Under the pieces are notes generated by a model. It saw only the letters and a program-made list of their open reading frames with translations. It did no database searches and was not told the origin of the DNA. Positions 1 to 5,578 of a stretch of 5,650 nt of DNA are shown piece by piece. The stretch comes from an uncultured Bacilli bacterium. Its GTDB lineage: Bacteria; Bacillota_I; Bacilli_A; RF39; UBA660. The translations under genes and the position numbers were made by a program. Each line of letters opens with the position of its first letter. Position 1 is the first letter of the stretch. Location of the stretch: positions 1-5,650 of the forward strand of contig CAJTLA010000066.1 in assembly GCA_910576985.1 (NCBI GenBank), given 5' to 3'.

Positions 1-1
1 A

Positions 2-1141
2 ACAGGGGCAAATAAACCAAGTTTGGCGACAGGATTAGTACCAATTAAATGGAATGGAAGTGCGTGGATAAAAGCAGATAGTGAAAATGGCTCAGGGTCA
101 AATCAATGGTATGATTATAATAGTAGAATGTGGGCAAATGCAGCAAGTGTAACAAGTAGTTACAGAAATGTGTCTGTCGGAACAACAATACCAGAGAGTG
201 CGATAAATGCATACTTTGTATGGATCCCAAGATATGAATATCAGTATACAAATCTAGGAGAAAGTTATGCAGGAGGGGAAAAAGCTCAACCAGGTCAGAT
301 CAATATAAACTTTATAGCAACAAGCAAGACAAGTCCAAGTAGTAATTATAAGATACATCCAGCATTTACATTTGGAAGTACACAGTTAGCAGGGTTTTGG
401 GTAGGAAAATTTGAAACGACAGGAGACGCAACAACGCCAACAATAAAACCGAACTTAAGTTCATTAAGAGGCCAGGGTGTAAGTAAGCAGTTTGCAACAG
501 CGCAGAAGTTCAGCGCCTCAGGAAATAGTTATGGAATAAGTACAAGTGCAGATGTGCATATGATGAAGAATAGTGAATGGGGAGCAGTAGCATATCTAAG
601 TCAAAGTAAATATGGAAAATATGGAAATAGTAATTATAGTGGAGCAAATAAGGAAGTATACATAAATAATTATTGGTATAATAGTAATACGTTAACAGGG
701 TGTAGCGCAGGAGCGCCAAGTACCGCAAGAAGTAGTTCATGTGCATACACATATGAGAAGAGTACAGGAGGAACAGGGGCGAGTACAACAGGAACTATAT
801 ATGGAATATATGACATGAGTGGAGGAGCAAATGAATATGTAATGGGAGTGTATGACAGTACAATAGGAAGTAGTGGATTTGATAGTTTGCCAGCAAGTAA
901 ATATTATGATAATTATACAAGCAGTACAGCAACAACAGCATGTAATGGAGGAATTTGTTATGGACATGCGCTAAGTGAGACGAGTAAATGGTACTTAGAT
1001 TACGCCCACTTTGCCTATTCGAGTTTCCCGTGGTTCTATCGTGGCGGTAGCTATGACAGTGCGGCGAGTGCAGGAGTGTTCTGCTTTGATGGTGGTAATG
1101 CGACCATTTCTGGCTCGTTCCGGGTGGTAGTGCCTGGGTAG
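2..1141 (+). CDS. DGR-type variable protein with FGE/C-type-lectin-like fold (5' partial)
   Basis: This is the C-terminal ~379 residues of a probable surface or secreted ligand-binding protein; the 5' end is missing. The frame is open to the left edge and reads T-G-A-N-K-P-S-L-A-T-G-L-V-P, so the TTG at 23 is most likely an internal Leu codon rather than a start. No Shine-Dalgarno site precedes it. FGE-sulfatase-like landmarks occur in order: VWIPRYEY (~218-241), FWVGKFETTG (395-424), MMKNSEWGAVAYLS (~560-600), GIYDMSGGANEYVMG (803-847), an RGG-x-Y turn (1040-1054) and a terminal SFRVV (1115-1129). The protein is rich in Ser, Gly, Tyr and Asn and has several Cys that could form disulfides outside the cell. 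DGR target proteins are known to use this fold and to display hypervariable residues at the C terminus, as seen here. It is probably not a working sulfatase-activating enzyme. Codons are strongly A-ending (GGA, ACA, GCA, GTA, ATA), unlike the T-ending bias of the genes downstream, which suggests a different origin. The natural ligand is unknown. Confidence 0.82.
   Translation, partial: TGANKPSLATGLVPIKWNGSAWIKADSENGSGSNQWYDYNSRMWANAASVTSSYRNVSVGTTIPESAINAYFVWIPRYEYQYTNLGESYAGGEKAQPGQININFIATSKTSPSSNYKIHPAFTFGSTQLAGFWVGKFETTGDATTPTIKPNLSSLRGQGVSKQFATAQKFSASGNSYGISTSADVHMMKNSEWGAVAYLSQSKYGKYGNSNYSGANKEVYINNYWYNSNTLTGCSAGAPSTARSSSCAYTYEKSTGGTGASTTGTIYGIYDMSGGANEYVMGVYDSTIGSSGFDSLPASKYYDNYTSSTATTACNGGICYGHALSETSKWYLDYAHFAYSSFPWFYRGGSYDSAASAGVFCFDGGNATISGSFRVVVPG
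992..1138 (+). other. Putative DGR variable region (VR) at the 3' end of the target gene
   Basis: In a DGR, a reverse transcriptase copies a template repeat with errors at adenines, and the cDNA replaces the VR. Here the last ~49 codons form a block visibly richer in G and C than the AT-rich gene body. They keep a fixed framework: PWF, RGG, Y, AGVF, F, GNA and SFRVV. Between these lie codons that end in C or T, such as TAT 1037, AGC 1049, GAC 1055, AGT 1058, TGC 1082, GAT 1088, ACC 1103, ATT 1106, TCT 1109 and GGC 1112. This is what adenine-directed change of AAC/AAT codons would leave. The left boundary is uncertain (about 980-1005). The right end, with its GC-rich TTCCGGGTGG stretch, is where a DGR's initiation-of-mutagenic-homology element would sit. 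The template repeat was not found in the window, so the call rests on pattern and family knowledge. Confidence 0.72.
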
Positions 1142-1153
1142 TTGCGGAGCAAC
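1141..1153 (+). other. Small perfect hairpin directly after the VR
   Basis: GTTGC (1141-1145), loop GGA, GCAAC (1149-1153) form a perfect 5-bp inverted repeat. It begins on the final G of the TAG stop. No T-run follows, so it is not an intrinsic terminator. Some DGRs carry a hairpin or cruciform just downstream of the VR that helps retrohoming. The position here matches, but the stem is shorter than the well-studied phage examples, so the role is inferred. Confidence 0.4.
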
Positions 1154-1242
1154 ATAACTTTGAATTTTTGGATAAAGGAAAGTGAAGAAATGATATACGA
1201 ATAGGAAATGAAACTGTTAACTTATGACAATAAGGTGTTTTT

Positions 1243-1276
1243 AAAAAGAACGAAATAGACTTTGTTCTTTTTTTTT
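1243..1276 (+). terminator. Intrinsic terminator after the DGR-type gene
   Basis: AAAAAGAAC (1243-1251) pairs with GTTCTTTTT (1264-1272). The interior AAA/TTT (1253-1255 with 1261-1263) extends the stem, and an unbroken T-run continues to 1276. It lies about 100 bases after the stop of the variable protein. It separates that gene from the NUDIX unit. The 1142-1242 stretch before it holds no convincing gene. Confidence 0.75.
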
Positions 1277-1284
1277 GTTATTAT
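1256..1284 (+). promoter_or_regulatory. Candidate promoter of the NUDIX unit
   Basis: TAGACT (1256-1261; 4 of 6 to the -35 consensus), a 17-base spacer, then TATTAT (1279-1284) preceded by an extended -10 TG at 1276-1277. It overlaps the 3' arm of the upstream terminator and would start transcription near 1291, giving a leader of about 20 bases. The -35 is weak, so the call is tentative. Confidence 0.38.
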
Positions 1285-1311
1285 TAAAGTAGTGATTGAA
1301 AGGAATGGAAT

Positions 1312-1743
1312 ATGAAGAGACATTTTTGCGCTTCCACTTTTGTGGTGGATCCTAAAACAAAAAAAATTTTACTTGTTTTTCATAAGAAATTACATAAATG
1401 GGTACAGCCTGGTGGTCATATAGAAAGTAATGAAACGCCAGAGGAAACAGCGATTCGAGAAGTTTATGAAGAAACTGGTTTAAAGGTGAAATTACTTGGT
1501 GAACGTTTTCCTAGGGAGGATGATTTTATTCGGCCTCTTGGAATTCAGTGTAACAGAAGAGAAGAAGATATGCATATTGATATTATTTATGCTGCAATTC
1601 CACATCATGATCAAGATGTTGTTTTGAATTTTGAAGAAAGTCTTGGAATTGGTTGGTTTTCAAGAGAACAGTTAGAAGCGATTGAAGTGTTTCCAGATAT
1701 TAAAATTACAATGGATTATATTTTAAAATATTATATAAAGTAG
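1312..1743 (+). CDS. NUDIX hydrolase
   Basis: A 143-residue NUDIX-family pyrophosphohydrolase, a normal length for a single-domain member. These cytoplasmic enzymes cleave a nucleoside diphosphate linked to another group; the substrate cannot be read from this sequence. The Nudix box is perfect from G35 to L57 (G-x5-E-x7-REV-x-EE-x-GL). E50, E53 and E54 are the expected metal-binding and catalytic glutamates. The W-x-Q-PGGH-x-E sequence just before and into the box (W30-E38) is typical of small stand-alone hydrolases that lack an extra specificity domain. The ATG is preceded by AAAGGA about 7 bases upstream, which supports this start. It is the first gene of a short unit. The next gene begins 8 bases after its stop and is probably co-transcribed and translationally coupled. 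Codons are T-ending and similar to typA, so it looks native. Family assignment is firm; the specific function is unknown. Confidence 0.93.
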   Translation: MKRHFCASTFVVDPKTKKILLVFHKKLHKWVQPGGHIESNETPEETAIREVYEETGLKVKLLGERFPREDDFIRPLGIQCNRREEDMHIDIIYAAIPHHDQDVVLNFEESLGIGWFSREQLEAIEVFPDIKITMDYILKYYIK

Positions 1744-1751
1744 GTGAATAT

Positions 1752-2426
1752 ATGTTGGAGTTTTGGTTGAATGTATTATTTCCAGTATTGTCTTTATTGA
1801 TTACTGTATTTGTAACGATCCATACAGTTAGTAATCGAATTAAATATGAAAATATGGAGAAACATAGACCTTATTTGGTTTTGGATAAGGTGGAATCAGT
1901 GGATAAAATTGATCCATATGCTTATTATTTGATTGCAATTGGTAGAAATTATAGAGCATTAAATGAATATATTGATATTGAAAAGATTGATCAATTAGAA
2001 GAACAAAGTAATTTAAATATTAATTTATTAATACGAAATATTGGATATGGAGTTGCTACTAATATTAAATTTTATAATTTGTTGGTTGGAAAACAGATTC
2101 ATGGTTCACAACAGAGTAATAAAGAAAAAAATCAAAAGTTGTTTACTACTTTTGATGTTGCTTCTTTGGAAGAAAAAAAGATGCAAACAAAATTGGTGAA
2201 TCATATTATAGAAGAAGATGGGATTGTGACTGAAGATCATATTCGTATTTTATGTGTTTATCAAGATTTGAATAAAAATATTTATGATTTTATTATTAGT
2301 ATTAATGTAAAGCAAAGTGGATATTATGATTTTTTTGCGTATCAGCCTTCTTCTAGTAGTTATAAGCGATGGATTAAAGAAAATAAAAAAGAGCGAAAAA
2401 TGATTTACAAAGATTATAATTTATAA
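1752..2426 (+). CDS. Unrecognised membrane-anchored protein (one N-terminal helix)
   Basis: 224 residues, not recognised. Residues 5-26 form one hydrophobic helix (WLNVLFPVLSLL and onward). It is followed by a basic stretch (R29, K31, K37, H38, R39), which by the positive-inside rule puts the C-terminal part in the cytoplasm. An RPYLVL motif (39-44) and a later N-x-LIRNIGYG-x-ATNI segment (91-105) resemble small beta-sandwich domains common in uncharacterised one-helix bacterial proteins (V-x-N-x-G-x-G-x-A-x-NI pattern). The rest is polar, with many Lys, Asp and Ile, and there is no recognisable catalytic motif. The ATG follows AGGTGA (1742-1747), which overlaps the NUDIX stop codon, so translation is probably coupled to the NUDIX gene. 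Its 3' end runs 6 bases past the stop position of the convergent nuclease gene. The existence of the gene is well supported; its function is unknown. Confidence 0.8.
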   Translation: MLEFWLNVLFPVLSLLITVFVTIHTVSNRIKYENMEKHRPYLVLDKVESVDKIDPYAYYLIAIGRNYRALNEYIDIEKIDQLEEQSNLNINLLIRNIGYGVATNIKFYNLLVGKQIHGSQQSNKEKNQKLFTTFDVASLEEKKMQTKLVNHIIEEDGIVTEDHIRILCVYQDLNKNIYDFIISINVKQSGYYDFFAYQPSSSSYKRWIKENKKERKMIYKDYNL

Positions 2427-2447
2427 TCGATTTTGTATTTCTTTTTT
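2408..2447. terminator. Candidate bidirectional terminator between convergent genes
   Basis: GATTATAA (2412-2419) and TTATAATC (2421-2428) form a perfect inverted repeat spanning both stop codons. CAAA (2408-2411) can pair with TTTG (2432-2435) across a short bulge. A T-rich stretch (2436-2447) follows on the + strand, and a weaker T-rich stretch follows on the - strand. The near-zero loop and all-AT stem make it a weak candidate, but there is no other space for a terminator. Confidence 0.35.
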
Positions 2448-3026
2448 GACTCTTTTTTTGATTTTGTTTTGTATTTTTTTTCTTGTTTTTTTTGTTCCTA
2501 ATAGGTAGATGAAGATGATGAAAATGATTGGAAGTACTATATAGAGATAGTTTATAGAATATTCTCCCCAAATTCCTAGTTTTTCTTTTTTGGCTATTTT
2601 TTCGTGGTCTTGTAGTATTGTGGTATATTTGTAGTCATCATAAAGGTAGGCGACTTTTGCGTATCCTTTTTTGATGATTTCGTCTTGCAATAGTAAGTCA
2701 TCTGTGAATACCCATACTAGGTGTCGATCGTATTTGTCTAATTTATTTCCATCGTATTCAATTTCTATTTTCTTTGCTTTTTTCAGTTGTGTACAAGTAA
2801 AGTTGCTGGCTTCTTTTCCCCATGGTTCTTCTCCTTTTTTGGGGTGTTTTGTTTCTGGTGTATCGATTGCTAGAAATCTTGCTGTGATGGTTTTGTTGTT
2901 TTGTTTGAATTTGGCAGTGTCACCGTCTACGCATTTGTCAAGTGTTACTGTTATTTTTTCTGCGTGTACTTGTGGTAAAAACAAGAATAGAGAAAGAAGT
3001 AATAAAAATATTTTATTTTTTTTCAT
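2421..3026 (-). CDS. Membrane-anchored thermonuclease (staphylococcal nuclease family)
   Basis: 201 residues; a calcium-dependent secreted nuclease by family, cleaving DNA and RNA outside the cell. Residues 1-22 are a signal peptide: MKKNK, then a Leu/Phe-rich core, ending V-H-A with cleavage before E23. The SNase-like domain spans about 24-153. All residues matching the S. aureus active site are present: D36 in VDGDT, R50, D55, T56 and E58 in RFLAIDTPET, and R101 in KYDRHL. Other family marks are W69-G70-K71-E72-A73 and GLIWGEY-like LGIWGEY (150-156). Two Cys (C32, C78) could form a disulfide. Unlike secreted nuclease A, it adds a C-terminal helix (158-176) and a strongly basic tail (178-201), so the enzyme should stay tethered outside the membrane with the tail in the cytoplasm. 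The ATG has a strong AAAGGTGA site (3033-3040) inside the upstream gene, which it overlaps by 14 bases. Likely roles are nucleic-acid scavenging or DNA breakdown at the cell surface; that is inferred. Confidence 0.92.
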   Translation of the reverse strand: MKKNKIFLLLLSLFLFLPQVHAEKITVTLDKCVDGDTAKFKQNNKTITARFLAIDTPETKHPKKGEEPWGKEASNFTCTQLKKAKKIEIEYDGNKLDKYDRHLVWVFTDDLLLQDEIIKKGYAKVAYLYDDYKYTTILQDHEKIAKKEKLGIWGEYSINYLYIVLPIIFIIFIYLLGTKKTRKKIQNKIKKRVKKEIQNRL

Positions 3027-3486
3027 AAAATTTCACCTTTGCGTTTACTAATTTTTTAAATTTTTTGATTTTGATTCTTGTATGCATTCGATCAAACAGA
3101 AAGATATAACACGATTCCCAAATTCCTACCCAACCGATGATGAGTAAAATTTCTTGGATGATTTGATAGTTGATATTGGAAAGAAGTACGAATAAAAGTC
3201 CGAATAAAAATAGAATGATTGCTTTGATATAAGTGAGTTTCATTTCTAGATAGTTTTCTTTGATATCTTCTCCTAGGTTTGATCTTAAGATATGGATAAA
3301 ATTATTTTTTTCATTTTGATGAAATGGGTGGGGGCTATGTACTTCTATGTCTATTTTATTTTTTAAAGGAATTCCTTTGTTTTCATCTAAAATATATGAA
3401 AGAAGATCGGAGTTTAGTTTTTGTTTGTTATAAGGACATGTGTAATCATCTTTGTTTTCAATATAGATTGTAATTGTGTTTTTCAT
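3013..3486 (-). CDS. Unrecognised protein with two membrane helices
   Basis: 157 residues, conserved-looking but not assigned to a named family. A polar N-terminal part (1-85) contains short beta-like segments (TITIYIEN at 4-11) and a RSNLGEDI stretch (68-75). Two hydrophobic helices follow at about 88-105 and 109-131, the second containing IIGWVGIWE (116-124). A Lys-rich C-terminal tail (137-157) suggests that both ends face the cytoplasm. I chose the ATG at 3486 because GGATGA lies 5 bases before it on the - strand. An in-frame ATG at 3495 would add MIF but has poorly spaced Shine-Dalgarno sequence. The thermonuclease gene starts inside its last codons, so the two are almost certainly one transcript with coupled translation. 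The first gene may help place or regulate the nuclease, but nothing in the sequence proves this. Confidence 0.8.
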   Translation of the reverse strand: MKNTITIYIENKDDYTCPYNKQKLNSDLLSYILDENKGIPLKNKIDIEVHSPHPFHQNEKNNFIHILRSNLGEDIKENYLEMKLTYIKAIILFLFGLLFVLLSNINYQIIQEILLIIGWVGIWESCYIFLFDRMHTRIKIKKFKKLVNAKVKFYEKK

Positions 3487-3508
3487 AAATATCATCCATT
3501 CTTTTTCT

Positions 3509-3517
3509 ATTTTATCA
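3509..3517 (-). promoter_or_regulatory. Candidate extended -10 of the nuclease operon
   Basis: On the - strand the sequence reads TGATAAAAT: an extended -10 TG, one base, then TAAAAT. It lies just upstream of the two-gene unit and leaves a leader of only about 15 bases. No good -35 is visible at the right distance, so the call depends on the extended -10. Confidence 0.35.
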
Positions 3518-3647
3518 TAAATATAATTTTTTGTGGATTCGGAATTGTTGGAAAGTATATTTTTTTGCTGTTTTCATTTTATTGATGAAGTTGTTTTTGA
3601 TTGATTTCGAGGGTGGCTATGAGTTTGATTTTGTTAGGAATATGGTC

Positions 3648-3677
3648 TTTACAAGTAAATGGAAAGTGTGGTATAAT
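3648..3677 (+). promoter_or_regulatory. typA promoter
   Basis: TTTACA (3648-3653; 5 of 6 to consensus), an 18-base spacer, then a perfect TATAAT (3672-3677) with an extended -10 TG at 3669-3670. Transcription should start near 3684, giving a leader of about 25 bases that includes the ribosome site GGGAAGTG (3696-3703). It is the strongest promoter in the window and fits a housekeeping gene. The rest of the divergent gap (3518-3647) shows no gene. Confidence 0.8.
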
Positions 3678-3708
3678 ACGGCAGTTATGAAAAAAGGGAA
3701 GTGTATTT

Positions 3709-5511
3709 ATGAATATTAGAAATATTGCGATCATCGCACACGTTGACCATGGGAAAACAACTTTGGTCGATCAATTATTAAAAATGTCAGGAACGTTTCG
3801 TGATAATGAAGAAGTTTTGTCAATGGATTCTAATGCAATAGAACAAGAAAGAGGAATTACTATTTTGGCGAAGACAACTGCTTTAAATTATAAGGGATGC
3901 CGTATTAATATTTTGGATACTCCAGGCCATGCTGATTTTGGTGGAGAAGTAGAGCGTATTATGAATATGGTAGATGGTGTTTTGCTTGTTGTTGATGCGT
4001 ATGAAGGAACGATGCCACAAACTCGTTTTGTATTAAAAAAAGCACTAGAAGCTGGTGTTACTCCAGTTGTAGTTGTCAATAAAATTGATAAAGAATCTGC
4101 TCGTCCTAAAGAGGTTGTTGATGAGGTATTAGATTTGTTTATTGAATTAGGGGCTGATTTGGAGCAGTTAGAGTTTCCGGTTGTTTACGCTTCTGGGCTT
4201 GCAGGAACTTCTAGTTTAGATCCAGATCCTTCTACACAAGAGCATACGATGGATCCTGTTTTAGACATGATTATCAATGATATTCCTGCTCCAGATGTGG
4301 ATTTAGAAGGTGGATTACAATTTCAGCCAGCTTTATTGGATTATAATGATTTTGTTGGAAGAATTGGTATTGGACGTGTAAAACGTGGGAAAATGAAAGT
4401 GAATGAAATGGTATCTTGTGTGCGTGTTGATGGAAGTGTGAAGCAATTTCGCATTCAAAAGATGTTTGGTTATATGGGATTAAAACGAGTTGAGGTTACA
4501 GAGGCAAAAGCTGGAGATATTGTAGCAATTGCTGGATTACCTGATATTGAGGTTGGAGAGACTGTTTGTACAGTAGGAAAGGAAGAAGCTTTGCCTTTGC
4601 TTCGTGTGGATGAGCCAACATTACGAATGACGTTTGGTGTGAATACTTCTCCGTTTTGTGGAAGAGAAGGAAAAATTTTAACTGCTCGTAAGATTGAAGA
4701 ACGTTTGATGAAGGAAACAGAAAAAGATGTGAGTTTAAAAGTAGAACCAAATGATAGTGAGTCTTTTATTGTTTCAGGACGTGGGGAGCTACATTTATCT
4801 ATTTTGATTGAAAATATGAGAAGAGAAGGGTTTGAGTTACAAGTTTCTAAGCCTGAGGTTATTGTAAAAGAAATAGATGGGGTGAAATGTGAGCCTTATG
4901 AAGATGTTCAGGCTGATGTTCCTGAGGAGTATGTTGGAAGTGTAATTGAGGCTTTGGGGAATCGTGAAGGTGCTATGGAAAACATGCAAAATAATGATGG
5001 ACAAGTAAGACTTAATTATACGGTTCCTTCTCGAGGTTTAATTGGTTTTATGACAGAGTTTATGACTATGACTAAGGGTTATGGGATGTTGAATCATACA
5101 TTTAAAGAATATCGTAAAATGGCAGGAAGTGGAGTTGGTGAGCGTAAGCTTGGTGTACTTGTTTCTATGGAAAATGGGAAAGCGACGGCTTATGCTTTGG
5201 GTCAATTAGAAGATCGTGGTGTTATGTTTATTGAGCCAGGTGCTGATGTTTATGAGGGTATGGTAGTAGGAGAAAATTCTCATGATAATGATTTGGCTGT
5301 TAACGTTGTGAAAGGAAAAAAATTAACAAATACTCGTGCTTCTGGAAGTGATCATACGGTTGTTTTAAAAAGACCAAGATTGATGTCTTTAGAGACTTGT
5401 TTGGATTATATTAATAGTGATGAGTTAGTAGAAGTCACACCAGTTTCTTTTAGAATTCGTAAGAAAATTTTAAATACAAATGAACGTAAGAAGTATGATG
5501 CGAAAAAATAA
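3709..5511 (+). CDS. typA: Translational GTPase TypA/BipA
   Basis: 600 complete residues, close to the usual ~605-615. TypA is a ribosome-binding GTPase related to EF-G and LepA. It takes part in ribosome assembly and in translation under cold and other stress. The G domain (1-200) has G1 AHVDHGKT (10-17), switch I ERGIT (47-51), G3 DTPGH (70-74, with the catalytic-type His74), G4 NKID (124-127) and G5 SGL (162-164). A beta-barrel domain II follows (~203-290), with GRIGIGRVKRG near its start, then EF-G-like domains (~305-475; GRGELHLSILIENMRREGFE is in the first) and the TypA-specific C-terminal domain (~480-590; YGMLNHTF, ERKLGVLVSMENG, TRASGSDH). The ATG at 3709 follows GGGAAG at a suitable distance and begins at the family-typical MNIRNIAIIAHVDHG. 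It has its own promoter, appears monocistronic in this window, and is divergent from the nuclease operon. Codons are T- and A-ending, as expected of a native gene. No frameshift or missing motif is seen. Confidence 0.98.
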   Translation: MNIRNIAIIAHVDHGKTTLVDQLLKMSGTFRDNEEVLSMDSNAIEQERGITILAKTTALNYKGCRINILDTPGHADFGGEVERIMNMVDGVLLVVDAYEGTMPQTRFVLKKALEAGVTPVVVVNKIDKESARPKEVVDEVLDLFIELGADLEQLEFPVVYASGLAGTSSLDPDPSTQEHTMDPVLDMIINDIPAPDVDLEGGLQFQPALLDYNDFVGRIGIGRVKRGKMKVNEMVSCVRVDGSVKQFRIQKMFGYMGLKRVEVTEAKAGDIVAIAGLPDIEVGETVCTVGKEEALPLLRVDEPTLRMTFGVNTSPFCGREGKILTARKIEERLMKETEKDVSLKVEPNDSESFIVSGRGELHLSILIENMRREGFELQVSKPEVIVKEIDGVKCEPYEDVQADVPEEYVGSVIEALGNREGAMENMQNNDGQVRLNYTVPSRGLIGFMTEFMTMTKGYGMLNHTFKEYRKMAGSGVGERKLGVLVSMENGKATAYALGQLEDRGVMFIEPGADVYEGMVVGENSHDNDLAVNVVKGKKLTNTRASGSDHTVVLKRPRLMSLETCLDYINSDELVEVTPVSFRIRKKILNTNERKKYDAKK

Positions 5512-5535
5512 AGGAGTTGTTTTCTTTATTTTTTT
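5502..5535 (+). terminator. Candidate typA terminator overlapping the stop codon
   Basis: AAAAAATAAAG (5503-5513) pairs perfectly with CTTTATTTTTT (5524-5534), with a G-T pair possible at 5502/5535. The stop codon lies in the 5' arm, and the 3' arm itself supplies the T-run. The stem is long but almost all A-T, so strength is uncertain. The AAGGAG within it (5511-5516) looks like a ribosome site, but no start codon with an open frame follows. Confidence 0.45.
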
Positions 5536-5560
5536 GATGTGATAATTTGGTTTTTGGGTT

Positions 5561-5578
5561 GTAACAAGGTTCTGTTAC
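5561..5578. repeat. Small inverted repeat in the typA downstream region
   Basis: GTAACA (5561-5566), a six-base loop AGGTTC, then TGTTAC (5573-5578): a perfect 6-bp stem. No T-run follows on either strand, so it is not a standard terminator. It could be an operator-like site for a gene beyond the window or part of a dispersed repeat. The remaining tail (5579-5650) is A-rich and shows no gene or clear promoter. Confidence 0.35.

Noticed and set aside
23..25. TTG as the start codon of the left-hand gene
   Set aside because: The frame stays open to the window edge with sensible protein sequence, and no ribosome site precedes the TTG, so the gene most likely starts outside the window.
510..967. 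Antisense reading frames inside the DGR-type gene
   Set aside because: They are rich in Tyr/Leu or Cys/Thr/Ile as expected from the reverse complement of a repetitive AGT/ACA-rich coding strand, and have no ribosome sites.
2..1141. Active formylglycine-generating enzyme
   Set aside because: Only the fold landmarks are shared, no sulfatase gene is present, and the C-terminal pattern matches DGR target proteins much better.
1142..1242. Template repeat or accessory DGR gene just after the variable gene
   Set aside because: No stretch resembles the 990-1138 block with adenines in its place, and there is no open frame of useful length.
2671..3051. 126-codon + strand reading frame opposite the nuclease gene
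   Set aside because: It is a shadow of the well-supported thermonuclease on the other strand, with Cys/Ser/Phe-rich composition and no family resemblance.
3531..3719. 62-codon TTG-started reading frame before typA
   Set aside because: It has no ribosome site, runs through the strong typA promoter and into the typA start, and looks like translated non-coding sequence.
5511..5516. AAGGAG ribosome site after typA, suggesting a small downstream gene
   Set aside because: The possible starts that follow meet stops almost at once (ATG at 5537 is followed directly by TGA). The sequence is better explained as part of the stop-codon hairpin.
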